DNA of 64,000 bases, from contig NZ_CP101125.1 in the NCBI RefSeq assembly GCF_024296925.1, positions 3,164,501 to 3,228,500 on the forward strand, written 5' to 3'. Positions 1 through 10,173 of the stretch are shown here, one piece after another. The notes below the pieces were generated by a model, which had not been told where the DNA came from, did no database searches, and saw only the letters and a program-made list of their open reading frames with translations. The position numbers and the translations under genes were made by a program. The stretch comes from Pseudomonas nunensis (GTDB lineage Bacteria; Pseudomonadota; Gammaproteobacteria; Pseudomonadales; Pseudomonadaceae). Each line of letters starts with the position of its first letter. Position 1 is the stretch's first letter.

Positions 1-2
1 TC

Positions 3-3000
3 GAAGGCGATCAGCGCACAGCTGTCGAGGAGCGTCCGGCATTGGTATTTTCAAGGCGCAGCCGCTTGCACGTGAGCTTCGCCGAAGTGCAGTGGACGGC
101 GGCCAAATGCGCTCAGGTGCTAGACAGTCTTGAGGAGCGCGATCACTTCATGCAAGCCGTTGACCTCGCCCCGGTAGATTGCGAAACCGGTGGCGAGCAT
201 CTGCTGACCATCGCGCAGGGCAAGCAGTGGCTGGCGGAGCTGGCGGATCAAACGCCACAAGCCGCACAAGAGAACACTGAGCTGGAAAAAGGCGCGCCGA
301 CGGTACGCGTCAACGACGCCCCCGAGCACGAACGCGCAGCGTATCTATGGGAACAGCCTCGGCGCTTTCGCGAAGCGCATATCGGCGAGTTTCTGGGTCA
401 GGTGCGCGCGCCCTATCAGGACGACACTTTGTTCCTCGTGGTGCAGGATGACCTCGGCGTGTTGCGCGACCTGGCCGACTATCAAGACATTGTGGTCGGC
501 TGGGTCGACGATTGGACCAATGCCGGTCACAACGAACGTAATTACTTGCTGGCCTGCTACATCGAGTCGCTGAGCCAGCTCAGCCCGGCGGATATCGAAA
601 AGTTGTCCGAGGCCAGTAACGACCCGCGACACAAGGCGTTATTCGCTGATCTGGAACAGTTGCCCGAGCCGGACCGGGAAGACACCCGCAAGGCCCTGCT
701 CGATTACCTGAACAAGGGCGGCAAAGTCGAGCCACTGGGCGCTCCGGTGACGCCGGAGTTGGAACAATTGCGCAAGCAGGCCCACACCGAAGCGTTCGAA
801 ATGGCGAAGTACCAGGGCGCCGATCCGGATTTCACCACGCATAGCCGCGCCAGTGACGATACAGATCGCCGATATTACGCTCGCCAACATTTTTCAGTGG
901 CCCCTGACGACTTCGTCGAACGTCACCTCGACACCCTGATCAGTCTCGGCAGGGAGCAAAACAAGCGCATTAAAGACGCGCTCGACGGCCCGATTTTCAG
1001 CGGCAAGCGCGGGATCAACGACTTCATCGACCGCCCGGCCATGGACACTGAGTTACTTCAGTACCGCGCCGACATCGGCCGCTGGAACCGCCTGCTTGAG
1101 CGCATCACTTCTGACCGAACGATGCTGGTGTGTGCCGGACGCTATCACCGTTCGGCCTGGTACTACGACGCGCATGAACCGTCGCAATTGGGTCAGGCCT
1201 TCAGCGCTGAATACGCGTGTATCAAAGACATTTGCCGCAGCGATCACGCAAGTGAAGAAATGCTGGGATATCTGGAAAAACACCCGGAACTGACTCGGCC
1301 TTTGTTCTACACCCTGCCCCTGCGCCTTCAACAGGAACAGGTCACGCAGTACAGCACGCTGTTCAACGCCGGAATGGCCCTTTTCAACAACCTGCCGAGC
1401 TGGCTGGCTGAGCTGAAAAAGATCGAACAACCGCACCTGCCGGCCCTCGACGACTTGCCCGAACATACCCGTGCCGTCGCCGATGCTGCCCAACATAGCC
1501 TCAGCCCGGCGCTGAACCTGGGCCTGAGTCGGGTGCTGGAAGGGTTTGATCTGGCGGCAGAGAAAATCCCGGATCTCGACGAACTGTTCCGGCGCCTGCC
1601 CAAAGCCCTGTCGGTGCGAATCCTCGATGCTGCCAAAACCACTGGAGTGACCTTCACCGTCGCCAGCCCGGCGGAACACGCAGCCCTGCAAACCAACCTC
1701 AAGGAACTGCTGAGGGAACGCGACTACCTGAAAACCTTGACCCGTGAACGCAACCAGATCACCCACAACAAAAACCGCCAGGGGCACAAGACGCCACGGG
1801 CGGTGGAGTTGCAGGGCGAGATCGCTCGCGTGCGCGAGCAGTTGGCGCAGCTTGAGGGACGGTTGGCCGCAGCGTTGAGTCCGATTGCGGAGTTGCCGGA
1901 TCAGTCGGCGCGCCTGTACGGCGCAACCCAGGCCCGGGCGGGAGTGACACTGGTGTTTCCACCGGCACAGCAGCAAGAGGTGCGGGGGCTGCTGAAAAAT
2001 ATTCGGATGGGGGTGGGGTCGGTGCCGAATGCGGGGTTGATTCGTAGTGAGGGGATGGGGTTGTTGGTGTTTTTGGTGCAGGGGGTGAATTTGGTGGGGG
2101 TTACAAGAGAACTGATCAATCAATCCAGGAACAAGCGAACATGGATGCCTTTGGCCAATGCACTTGCTGCGACTGGGGCTACGGGATTCACTGCTGCTCA
2201 GAGCCTCACTGATACGGCGTTAAAGGCGCGTAGTAGTGCTCTAGTTACAGGACTTCAGCATCATGCTTTGAAGAGTGTTTTTGTGCAGATGGGGAAGATG
2301 CATATAGGGTTGGGATTTTTTACCTACGGTTTCGGTTTTGCGTCGTCACTGTTCAGCCTCGACTCCCAATTGCAGAATTGGCAACAAGCGACACGAAGCG
2401 GAAATCACTCGGCACAGAACAGTGCGGCGCTGACCACGCTGGGTGCAGGCGGTATGGCAACCGTTAATGCCTACGGCCTAGGCCAAACAGTTCATGCCAC
2501 TTTTAAAGTTCTGACTGCTCGGAGCATCGAAGCACGAACAGCCGCTTGGGCCGCAGCTGGGACAAGGCTGTCTACGGTGTTCTTCCGTTTTAACTTGGCC
2601 GGTGCCTTGTTCACTGTTTTGGAGTTGGGTGGCACCTGGCTCTTCAATCGCTACAACATCAGCGCTCACGACAAATGGCTCAAAACCACGCCATGGAGCC
2701 TGGATGCCGATGTGCGTGTCGACCATACGCTAGATGATTACAAAAGTTATCTGGCCTATTTGCTTAATACTCCTTATGTCCAACTTGGTCCAAGTCAACA
2801 TGACTCGTGGCTGAAAAACCTGCTGTTAAAGGCCAAACCCAAAGACATTCATCTGGTGCTGCCAGGGTTAAAACTCAATGAGTTTCAGCCGCCCTTAAAT
2901 GGCCAACCAGCTCGCCGTTTAGGAATCGGCGCTCAACGCATTTCCATTCCACTTCACAGTCGCGGCACGTCGCGAGAACGCAAGGACATCATCAGCGATG

Positions 3001-3305
3001 AAGTGGTGAATAGCTTGCGCATCGTACAAACAGGACCTGATTGGCTGGTCCTATGCCTGCACTATCCGCTGGATCCTGATGCCGAATTTACACCCGCGTC
3101 CGAAACGCTGGAGTTGGCGGTTTGCGTGCAGACCTTGAGCACCAATGGTGAGTGGGTTTCCCGAACCCGCATCATTCGCCTCAATCCCTATGGCGAGGGC
3201 CATTTCCCTGCCCTATCTGCCCAACCCACCACAGAGCATCCCCCAATATTACCAGTGGAAACCCATTTGCTGGAGCTGGCCGAACATGCCCAACAAGATC
3301 AATAA
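3..3305 (+). CDS. T6SS effector, VasX/BTH_I2691-like toxin (5' partial)
   Basis: The frame is open from the first bases of the window, so the N-terminus lies upstream; at least 1100 residues are visible. The first few hundred residues resemble the conserved N-terminal region of VasX/BTH_I2691-type type VI effectors, a family of membrane-disrupting antibacterial toxins (family recognised from memory). A charged, probably coiled-coil segment lies near nt 1697-1875. Several hydrophobic stretches follow (about nt 2034-2110, 2270-2370, 2410-2490 and 2575-2655), as expected for a pore-forming part. The stop overlaps the next gene by 20 nt. From about nt 2105 the coding DNA becomes more AT-rich, unlike the first two thirds. 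No vgrG or other secretion gene is in view, so delivery by the T6SS is inferred. Confidence 0.75.
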   Translation, partial: EGDQRTAVEERPALVFSRRSRLHVSFAEVQWTAAKCAQVLDSLEERDHFMQAVDLAPVDCETGGEHLLTIAQGKQWLAELADQTPQAAQENTELEKGAPTVRVNDAPEHERAAYLWEQPRRFREAHIGEFLGQVRAPYQDDTLFLVVQDDLGVLRDLADYQDIVVGWVDDWTNAGHNERNYLLACYIESLSQLSPADIEKLSEASNDPRHKALFADLEQLPEPDREDTRKALLDYLNKGGKVEPLGAPVTPELEQLRKQAHTEAFEMAKYQGADPDFTTHSRASDDTDRRYYARQHFSVAPDDFVERHLDTLISLGREQNKRIKDALDGPIFSGKRGINDFIDRPAMDTELLQYRADIGRWNRLLERITSDRTMLVCAGRYHRSAWYYDAHEPSQLGQAFSAEYACIKDICRSDHASEEMLGYLEKHPELTRPLFYTLPLRLQQEQVTQYSTLFNAGMALFNNLPSWLAELKKIEQPHLPALDDLPEHTRAVADAAQHSLSPALNLGLSRVLEGFDLAAEKIPDLDELFRRLPKALSVRILDAAKTTGVTFTVASPAEHAALQTNLKELLRERDYLKTLTRERNQITHNKNRQGHKTPRAVELQGEIARVREQLAQLEGRLAAALSPIAELPDQSARLYGATQARAGVTLVFPPAQQQEVRGLLKNIRMGVGSVPNAGLIRSEGMGLLVFLVQGVNLVGVTRELINQSRNKRTWMPLANALAATGATGFTAAQSLTDTALKARSSALVTGLQHHALKSVFVQMGKMHIGLGFFTYGFGFASSLFSLDSQLQNWQQATRSGNHSAQNSAALTTLGAGGMATVNAYGLGQTVHATFKVLTARSIEARTAAWAAAGTRLSTVFFRFNLAGALFTVLELGGTWLFNRYNISAHDKWLKTTPWSLDADVRVDHTLDDYKSYLAYLLNTPYVQLGPSQHDSWLKNLLLKAKPKDIHLVLPGLKLNEFQPPLNGQPARRLGIGAQRISIPLHSRGTSRERKDIISDEVVNSLRIVQTGPDWLVLCLHYPLDPDAEFTPASETLELAVCVQTLSTNGEWVSRTRIIRLNPYGEGHFPALSAQPTTEHPPILPVETHLLELAEHAQQDQ

Positions 3306-4416
3306 CCTCGCGCCTACCCCGCACCTTGAGCCATCCCGAAATGCCGGAGATATCGAGCCTTTTCCAGGTGGAAGGATCACTTATCTTGCGCCTATTCCAT
3401 TGCCCACACTAATGCCTGCGCATGGTCCTCACATTGGGGTACTAAATGATGTGTTCATGGACTTCGGACTTGAGTGGCCGCAGATATTTTCATGGCAGGT
3501 CATCTTAGGCGGGCCATTAAGTGTTGCCTTCTCTGTTGCATTTCTGCTCCCACTAATTGGCGGCTTCTTGTTTTTCTTATTTGGGATGGGATGGGACGAT
3601 ATTACTGACGCCATACAGGGAGTTTTTCTAGTGTCATATGGCAATGCAGCACTAACCGGCACTGCCTCTCTACTCATCGGCCTCTGCGTCTGGCACCACA
3701 ACCACAAAAAACGCCTCCAAATCATCCCCACCCGCTTCAACCGCCAACGCCGCGAAGTCTGCATCATGCCTGAAGGCGCCACCGAACCGGTCTTCGTCCC
3801 TTGGGAATCCCTCTCGGCCTGGGTCATCGAAGCCCAAGGCGCGACCCAATACGGTATCCAGCGCCAGTACGGCATGGGCATCGGTTTCCAGCACGGCGAA
3901 ACCCTGACCAGTGTCGAATTCCCCTGCTTCGGCCTACCCCTCGCCATCAGCCATTGGGAAGCCATCCGCGGTTACATGGAATACGAAATCAACGATCTCA
4001 AAGCCATCCAGGACCTCGAAGACCTGCAACTCCCCGGCGACCCGCCCCACGAAGGCTTGCACACCTTCCGCAACGCCCGCGCACGTATGCATCAGGAAAT
4101 CCGCGACGGCTCACGCGACCGGCTCTCCGGTTTTTTCTGGTACCTGTACCACGTCATGACGTTGTGGACGATTCCCAACTACCTCACCGAATGGGAAGTC
4201 CGCCGCCTCCAACAACTGGGCCCGCAGGCCATGCCCGAGGTGATGCAGCAATGGTCCGAGCCTTTGCCGAAAGAGCAATGGGCCAAACCCAGCGAAGAAC
4301 TGGTGCGGATGAGCGAGCAGGTCCGACAGATGCACAAGCGCCAACCGAGGCGGCCGATTACCGAGATTTTTGCGGAAGTGCGGCGATTGAACACTGGTTG
4401 CAAAGTAAAAGAATAA
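3286..4416 (+). CDS. membrane protein, probable immunity partner (DUF6708-like)
   Basis: A 376-residue protein whose ATG lies inside the end of the toxin gene (20-nt overlap), with a weak TGGAG ribosome site about 10 nt upstream. A longer frame opens at 3145, but it runs through toxin coding sequence. Two hydrophobic segments lie near residues 75-105 and 115-140, so the protein is probably in the inner membrane with a large soluble C-terminal part. It resembles DUF6708 proteins found beside this effector family. Immunity to a pore-forming effector is inferred from position, overlap and membrane topology. DNA up to about nt 3660 is AT-richer and changes abruptly to the GC-rich local style afterwards. 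Confidence 0.65.
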   Translation: MPNKINNLAPTPHLEPSRNAGDIEPFPGGRITYLAPIPLPTLMPAHGPHIGVLNDVFMDFGLEWPQIFSWQVILGGPLSVAFSVAFLLPLIGGFLFFLFGMGWDDITDAIQGVFLVSYGNAALTGTASLLIGLCVWHHNHKKRLQIIPTRFNRQRREVCIMPEGATEPVFVPWESLSAWVIEAQGATQYGIQRQYGMGIGFQHGETLTSVEFPCFGLPLAISHWEAIRGYMEYEINDLKAIQDLEDLQLPGDPPHEGLHTFRNARARMHQEIRDGSRDRLSGFFWYLYHVMTLWTIPNYLTEWEVRRLQQLGPQAMPEVMQQWSEPLPKEQWAKPSEELVRMSEQVRQMHKRQPRRPITEIFAEVRRLNTGCKVKE

Positions 4417-4426
4417 AAGAGCTTTT

Positions 4427-4546
4427 TGTGGCGAGGGAGTTTACTCCCGCTCGGCTGCGCAGCAGTCGCTTAACCAGACAATGAGTTTGTCAGGCGGATC
4501 GCAGGGGCCGCTTCGCACCCCAGCGGGAGCAAGCTCCCTCGCCACA
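4427..4546. repeat. REP-type palindromic repeat, family B
   Basis: Inverted repeat with outer arms TGTGGCGAGGGAG and CTCCCTCGCCACA and inner GGCTGCGCAGC / GGGCCGCTTCGC motifs. It fills most of the 268-nt gap between the immunity-like gene and sbcD. Related copies lie at 10174-10266 and 44614-44754. Confidence 0.8.
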
Positions 4547-4684
4547 GGTAAGCCTCCTGGCCACAAGTCCGCCGTTCGACCAGATCCATCGCGCCATCCA
4601 TCCTGTTTGCCAGTAAACTCCCTCTCTTTTATAACCGCGCTCATTTCCCACGCGGCCATCACCTTATTTCCTACGGAGTTCGCC

Positions 4685-5929
4685 TTGCGTCTGTTCCACA
4701 CCTCCGACTGGCACCTTGGGCAGAACCTGCACGGCCAGGACCGCGATTTCGAGCACGGTTGTTTCCTTGAGTGGCTGTTGCGCCAGCTGAAGCTGGACCA
4801 GCCCGACGTGCTGCTGATCGCCGGCGATATCTTCGACACGGTCAACCCGCCCGTCAAAGCCCAGGAACGTCTCTACGATTTCATCGTCAGCGCCCACGAG
4901 CAGCAACCGTTGCTGACCATCGTGATGATCGCCGGCAACCACGACTCCGGCTCACGGATCGAACTGCCGGCGCCGTTGATGCGGCGTTTGCGCACTCACG
5001 CATTGGGTCGGGTGCTGTGGCTCGATGACGGTCAACTCGACTCCGAACGCCTCTTGCTGCCGCTGCCCGACGCCAGCGGCGAGATTGCCGGTTGGTGCCT
5101 GGCGCTGCCGTTCCTGCGCCCTGCGGAGGTGACTGGCGCGCAATTGGGCGACAACTATTTGCGCGGTATCGGCCAAGTGCATGAATGGCTGATCGAAGCG
5201 GCGAACGCCAAGCGCAAGCCGGGTCAAGCGTTGATCGCGATCAGCCATGCGCACATGGCCGGCGGTTCGGTGTCGGAGGATTCCGAGCGCAGCCTGATCA
5301 TCGGCAACGCCGAAGCCCTGCCCGCCAGCCTGTTCGGGCCGAGCATCAGCTACGTGGCCCTCGGACATTTGCACAAGCCGCAGAAGGTCAACGGTGAAGA
5401 ACGCATCCGCTACAGCGGCTCGCCGATTCCGTTGTCGTTCTCCGAGATCAACTATCAGCATCAGATTCTCGACGTCACCCTCGATGGCGAAACCCTAGTC
5501 AGCGTCGAACCGAAACTGATCCCGCGCGCGGTCAACCTGCAACGCATCGGCCCTGCCCCACTCGCCGAGATCCTGCTGCAACTGGCGGATCTGCCGAATA
5601 CCGATTTGCTGGAAGATCTGCAGCGCCAGCCTTGGCTGGAAGTCCGGGTGCGTCTCGACGAACCGCAACCCGACCTGCGTTATCAAGTGGAAACCGCCCT
5701 GCAAGGCAAAGCCGTACGGCTGGTGCGAATCGCCGCCGAATATGCGGGCAACGGCAGCAAGGACGGGACCGATGACGGCGCGACCCTGATCGAACTGGAT
5801 CAGCTCTCGCCCCAGGAATTGTTCAGCCGCGCCTGGCAGGACAACTACGGCAGCGAGGTCGATGAGCAAACCCTCAAGGACTTTGCCGAGCTGCTGCAAG
5901 ACGTGCAGATGGAGAGCGAACAGCCATGA
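4685..5929 (+). CDS. sbcD: exonuclease SbcD, nuclease subunit
   Basis: A 414-residue Mre11-family subunit of the SbcCD ATP-dependent double-strand nuclease, which opens hairpin-capped or protein-blocked DNA ends. The metal-binding phosphoesterase motifs are all visible: SDWHLG near the N-terminus, AGDIFDT, GNHDS, SHAHMAG and GHLHKP. I chose the TTG at 4685 because it has GGAG seven nt upstream and gives the conserved start RLFHTSDWHLG. The frame is open further upstream to 4481, but that part crosses a REP repeat. The stop overlaps the sbcC start as ATGA, which implies translational coupling and balanced production. Confidence 0.93.
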   Translation: MRLFHTSDWHLGQNLHGQDRDFEHGCFLEWLLRQLKLDQPDVLLIAGDIFDTVNPPVKAQERLYDFIVSAHEQQPLLTIVMIAGNHDSGSRIELPAPLMRRLRTHALGRVLWLDDGQLDSERLLLPLPDASGEIAGWCLALPFLRPAEVTGAQLGDNYLRGIGQVHEWLIEAANAKRKPGQALIAISHAHMAGGSVSEDSERSLIIGNAEALPASLFGPSISYVALGHLHKPQKVNGEERIRYSGSPIPLSFSEINYQHQILDVTLDGETLVSVEPKLIPRAVNLQRIGPAPLAEILLQLADLPNTDLLEDLQRQPWLEVRVRLDEPQPDLRYQVETALQGKAVRLVRIAAEYAGNGSKDGTDDGATLIELDQLSPQELFSRAWQDNYGSEVDEQTLKDFAELLQDVQMESEQP

Positions 5930-8900
5930 AAATCCTCGCGATCCGCCTGAAAAACCTCGCCTCCCTGGCCGGGCCGTTTGAAATCGACTTCACCGCCGAG
6001 CCGTTGGCCAGCGCTGGTTTGTTCGCCATCACCGGGCCGACCGGCGCCGGTAAAAGCACCTTGCTCGATGCGTTGTGCCTGGCGTTGTTCGGCGCTGTGC
6101 CGCGCCTGAACAACACTGGCCGCGATGCAAAAGTCCCGGATGCGGACGGCGAAATCGGCACTGGCGACCCACGCACCTTGCTGCGTCGCGGCACCGGCGA
6201 AGGCTATGCGGAGGTGGATTTTGTCGGCATCGACGGCCGCCGCTACCGTGCGCGCTGGGAGGCCAATCGCGCCCGGGAAAAGGCTGGCGGCAAGTTGCAA
6301 GCCAGTCGCCAGAGCCTGCGCGATATCGATCAGGATCAACTGCTGGCCAGTCAGAAAGGCGAGTACAAGGCGCAGCTCGAAGCCGCGCTGGGCCTGAACT
6401 TCGAACAGTTCACCCGCGCCGTGCTGCTGGCCCAGAGTGAGTTCAGCGCCTTTCTCAAGGCTGACGACAACGACCGCAGTGAACTGCTGGAAAAACTCAC
6501 CGACACTGCACTCTATACGCGCCTCGGTCGTCGCGCGTACGACAAGACCAGAGAGGCCCGCGAAGCCCACAAGTTGCTGCAGGATCAGGCCACCGGCGTC
6601 ACGCCGCTGTCCCCCGAAGCCCGCGCCGAACTGGATGAGCGTTTCAACGAAGCCCAGCAGCAACTCAAGACTCAGCAAGCGCAGCTCAAGCAGCTTGAAG
6701 AGCAACACACGTGGCTGAAGAACCTGCGCCAATTGCAGGACGAACAACAGAGCGCCACCGAGCAACTGCAATCCGCCCAGCAGCACTCGGAAAGCCTGGC
6801 CGGTGAACGCCTGAAGCTGACGCGCCTGGAGCAACTGGCGCCGCAGCGGCACCAATTTGCGCGCAAGACCGAACTCACCGCCCAGCTCACACCGCTGGCT
6901 GCGCAGATTCAGCAGCACACGCAACAGCAACAAGAACTGTCCGAGCGCCAGACGCAACTCGAACAGAGCCTGAGCAACGCGCATGCCGCGTTGACCGAGG
7001 CGCAAAACCAGCACAGCGCCGGTGCACCGTTGCTGCGTCAGGCGTTCGAGGAGCAAAGCACCCTCGCCCGTTTGGCCAAGGATGCCAGCCTCAGTGCCGA
7101 CGCCAAGCAGCAAGCGGAACTGGCGAGCACCCAAGGCCAGACCACGATTCAAGGATTGCTCGACCAGCAAAAACAGGTCGCCGAACGTTTGCAGCGCATA
7201 GCCGGGGAGCTTGAACAAAGCGCTCATCTGGCGCCGCTGAGCGATGCCTGGAACGCCTACCGTGATCGCCTGCAACAGCTGATGCTGATCGGCAATCGTC
7301 TGAACAAAGGCCAGGATGAACTGGCCGATCTGCAACAACGCGCCACCCACGCCGCCGAAGAACTGGCCGCGCAAAAGCAGAATCTGGAAGTCCTGTACAA
7401 AGAGGCTGGCGCCGAGCCCGAAGCCGTGGCCGAGCAGATTCAGTTGCTGAGCACGTTGTTGCAGGACAACCGCAAACAGTTACGGGGCTTCGAAGAACTG
7501 ACGCGCCTGTGGGCCAGTCAGCAGGAACTGGACAAACGCGGTGCCGAGCTTCAACAACGTCAACTCGCCGCCCAACAGGAACGTGAGCGCCTGACGCAGG
7601 ACGGCGTGAAAACCAAGGCCGAACTGACCGTCGCCGAACAGACCCTGACCGTTACCCGGGAACTGCTAGAGCGCCAGCGTCTGGCCCGCAGCGAAAGTGT
7701 CGAGGAACTGCGCGGGCAATTGCAGGATGACCAACCGTGCCCGGTTTGTGGCAGCCCGGAGCATCCTTATCATCAGCCCGAAGCGCTGCTGCAAAGCCTC
7801 GGCCGACATGATGAAAGCGAGCTGACCAACGCGCAGAAAGCCGTTGACCTGCTGAAGGAAAAACTCACCGATCTGCGTGCCGAAGTCGGCGGCTTGATCG
7901 CGCAGCAAAAGGAACTGCTGCAACAACAGGATCACCTCGCCACGCAACAACAAAGCCTGACGCCGGGCCTCGAAGCGCATCCGTTGTCCGCGCAGTTGCT
8001 GAACCAGGACGCCGCCAAGCGTGATGCCTGGCTGGCGCAGCAAAGCAGTCAGCTAAACCAGAGCATCACCCAGGACGAACAACGCCAGACCGCCCTGCTC
8101 ACCCTGCAACAGGACGCCGCGCGACTGGCCCAGCAACTGCGCAACGCCGAAACCGCGAGCCAGCAAGCGACCCAGCACCTGAGCACTCAGCAACAAGCCT
8201 TGAGCAGCGATCGCCAGCGTCTGGACGAAGAACTTACGGCGTTCAGCACCCTGCTCCCGGCCGATACGCTGGAAGCCTTGCGCACCGAGCCGGCCGCGAC
8301 GTTCATGCAGCTCGACCGGCAGATCGCCCAGCGTCTGGAACAACTCGACCAGCAGCGCGACGAACTCAGCGAGCAGCAGCAACGCCAGCAGACGCTGGAG
8401 AAAGAACAGGATCGCCAACTGACCCGTGCCCAACAACTGGAAACCGCGCAACAGCAGTTCACGGTGCTGGCCGAGCAGCAACAGGCTTGCCAGCAGAAAC
8501 TTGCGCAGTTGCTTGGCGAACACAACAGCGCCGAGCAGTGGCAGCAGCAACTCGATCAAGCCGTCGAACAGGCGCGGCATGCTGAAGCGACGGCCAATCA
8601 GGAACTGCAAACCGTGCGCACGGGGCTAGTGCAGTTGGCCGCGGAACTCAAGGCCCAGCAACAACGTTCAGAGGCGCTGGAGCATGAAGATCGCGAGTTG
8701 AGCAGCAAGATTGCCGATTGGCGCGCTCGGCATCCAGAGCTGGATGATGGTGGCCTGGAGGCGCTGCTGAGTGTTGACGATCAACAGGTCAGCGACCTGC
8801 GCCAACAATTGCAGCACAGCGAAAAAGCCATCGAGCAGGCCAAGGTGTTGTTGCAGGAACGCGATCAGCGCTTGGTCAATCATCAGGCCCAGCACAACGG

Positions 8901-9567
8901 CAATCTCGATGCCGAACAACTGGCCACTGCGCTGACGGAACTGCAAAACCTGTTTGCCGCCAGCGAACACCGTTGCGCCGAACTGCGTGCCGAACAGGCC
9001 GAGGATCAACGGCGGCAGAACGCCAATCAGGCTCTGGCGCAACAGATCGCCGACGCGTATACCGAGTACCAGCGCTGGGCACGTTTGAACGCGCTGATCG
9101 GCTCGGCCACTGGCGACACCTTCCGCAAGATCGCCCAGGCCTACAACCTCGACCTGCTGGTGCATCACGCCAACGTGCAGTTGCGCCAATTGGTGCGTCG
9201 TTATCGCCTGAAACGCGGTGGCAGCATGCTCGGCTTGTTGGTGATGGACACCGAGATGGGCGACGAGCTGCGCTCGGTGCATTCGCTGTCCGGCGGCGAG
9301 ACGTTCCTGGTGTCGCTGGCCTTGGCCCTTGGTTTGGCGTCGATGGCGTCGAGCACGTTGAAGATCGAATCGCTGTTTATCGACGAAGGCTTCGGCAGTC
9401 TCGATCCGGAATCCCTGCAACTGGCCATGGACGCCCTCGATGGCTTGCAGGCGCAGGGCCGCAAGGTCGCGGTGATTTCCCACGTGCAGGAAATGCATGA
9501 GCGGATTCCGGTGCAGATTCAGGTGCGCCGCCAGGGCAATGGCCTGAGTACGCTGGAGGTGAAATGA
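5926..9567 (+). CDS. sbcC: exonuclease SbcC, SMC-like ATPase subunit
   Basis: A 1213-residue Rad50-type ATPase of the SbcCD complex. The Walker A GPTGAGKS lies near residue 40. Long glutamine- and leucine-rich coiled coils (about residues 190-600 and 640-1050) flank a zinc-hook CPVC at residues 605-608. The ABC signature SLSGGE lies near residue 1120, followed by Walker B FIDEGFGSLD and the ISHV H-loop, so the ATPase head is complete. The gene overlaps sbcD upstream and the glutathione transferase downstream, each by ATGA. The many CAG/CAA codons reflect the coiled coil and not foreign origin. Confidence 0.93.
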   Translation: MKILAIRLKNLASLAGPFEIDFTAEPLASAGLFAITGPTGAGKSTLLDALCLALFGAVPRLNNTGRDAKVPDADGEIGTGDPRTLLRRGTGEGYAEVDFVGIDGRRYRARWEANRAREKAGGKLQASRQSLRDIDQDQLLASQKGEYKAQLEAALGLNFEQFTRAVLLAQSEFSAFLKADDNDRSELLEKLTDTALYTRLGRRAYDKTREAREAHKLLQDQATGVTPLSPEARAELDERFNEAQQQLKTQQAQLKQLEEQHTWLKNLRQLQDEQQSATEQLQSAQQHSESLAGERLKLTRLEQLAPQRHQFARKTELTAQLTPLAAQIQQHTQQQQELSERQTQLEQSLSNAHAALTEAQNQHSAGAPLLRQAFEEQSTLARLAKDASLSADAKQQAELASTQGQTTIQGLLDQQKQVAERLQRIAGELEQSAHLAPLSDAWNAYRDRLQQLMLIGNRLNKGQDELADLQQRATHAAEELAAQKQNLEVLYKEAGAEPEAVAEQIQLLSTLLQDNRKQLRGFEELTRLWASQQELDKRGAELQQRQLAAQQERERLTQDGVKTKAELTVAEQTLTVTRELLERQRLARSESVEELRGQLQDDQPCPVCGSPEHPYHQPEALLQSLGRHDESELTNAQKAVDLLKEKLTDLRAEVGGLIAQQKELLQQQDHLATQQQSLTPGLEAHPLSAQLLNQDAAKRDAWLAQQSSQLNQSITQDEQRQTALLTLQQDAARLAQQLRNAETASQQATQHLSTQQQALSSDRQRLDEELTAFSTLLPADTLEALRTEPAATFMQLDRQIAQRLEQLDQQRDELSEQQQRQQTLEKEQDRQLTRAQQLETAQQQFTVLAEQQQACQQKLAQLLGEHNSAEQWQQQLDQAVEQARHAEATANQELQTVRTGLVQLAAELKAQQQRSEALEHEDRELSSKIADWRARHPELDDGGLEALLSVDDQQVSDLRQQLQHSEKAIEQAKVLLQERDQRLVNHQAQHNGNLDAEQLATALTELQNLFAASEHRCAELRAEQAEDQRRQNANQALAQQIADAYTEYQRWARLNALIGSATGDTFRKIAQAYNLDLLVHHANVQLRQLVRRYRLKRGGSMLGLLVMDTEMGDELRSVHSLSGGETFLVSLALALGLASMASSTLKIESLFIDEGFGSLDPESLQLAMDALDGLQAQGRKVAVISHVQEMHERIPVQIQVRRQGNGLSTLEVK

Positions 9568-10160
9568 CTACGCTCTACTCCTTCCGCCGCTGCCCCTACG
9601 CCATGCGTGCGCGCATGGCGCTGCGTTATTCAGGGGTTGAAGTGCAGATTGTCGAAGTCAGCCTCAAGGCCAAGCCCGCCGAAATGCTCGCGCTGTCGAG
9701 CAAGGGCACGGTGCCAGTGCTGGAGGTTGAGGGTCGGGTGATTGATGAAAGCCTGGCGATCATGCGCTGGGCCCTGGCACAGCACGATCCTGAGGATTGG
9801 TTGCTCAAGGACGATCCTGCCGCGCAGCAACGTATCGCTGAACTGATCGAAGAAAACGATAAGGTGTTCAAGGTGCATTTGAATCGCTACAAATACGCCG
9901 AGCGTTATGCCGAGCAGCCGATGGAACATTATCGAGCCGAGGGTGAGGTGTTTTTGCGCAAGCTGGATGAGTTGTTGGAGGGGCGGGATTATTTGCTCGC
10001 CGAGCACCTGAGCCTGGCGGACGTGGCATTGATGCCGTTCGTGCGACAGTTTGCGCATGTGGATCGGGAGTGGTTCGGGCAGACGCCGTATGCGCGGTTG
10101 CAGGTGTGGCTTCAGCGGTTGTTGGAGTCCGATCTTTTTACCGGCGTCATGCAAAAGTAA
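9564..10160 (+). CDS. glutathione S-transferase family protein
   Basis: A 198-residue protein with an N-terminal thioredoxin-fold domain carrying CPYA at residues 10-13 and the cis-proline segment GTVPVLE. A DESLAIMRW motif for glutathione binding follows, then an all-helical C-terminal domain, which is normal size for the family. The start overlaps the sbcC stop by four nt, so the two are translationally coupled. The substrate cannot be told from sequence; a cysteine in the active-site motif suggests omega-like thiol-transferase or dehydroascorbate-type chemistry more than classic conjugation (inference). A REP-type repeat begins 13 nt after the stop. Confidence 0.85.
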   Translation: MTTLYSFRRCPYAMRARMALRYSGVEVQIVEVSLKAKPAEMLALSSKGTVPVLEVEGRVIDESLAIMRWALAQHDPEDWLLKDDPAAQQRIAELIEENDKVFKVHLNRYKYAERYAEQPMEHYRAEGEVFLRKLDELLEGRDYLLAEHLSLADVALMPFVRQFAHVDREWFGQTPYARLQVWLQRLLESDLFTGVMQK

Positions 10161-10173
10161 GGATATGCACTAC

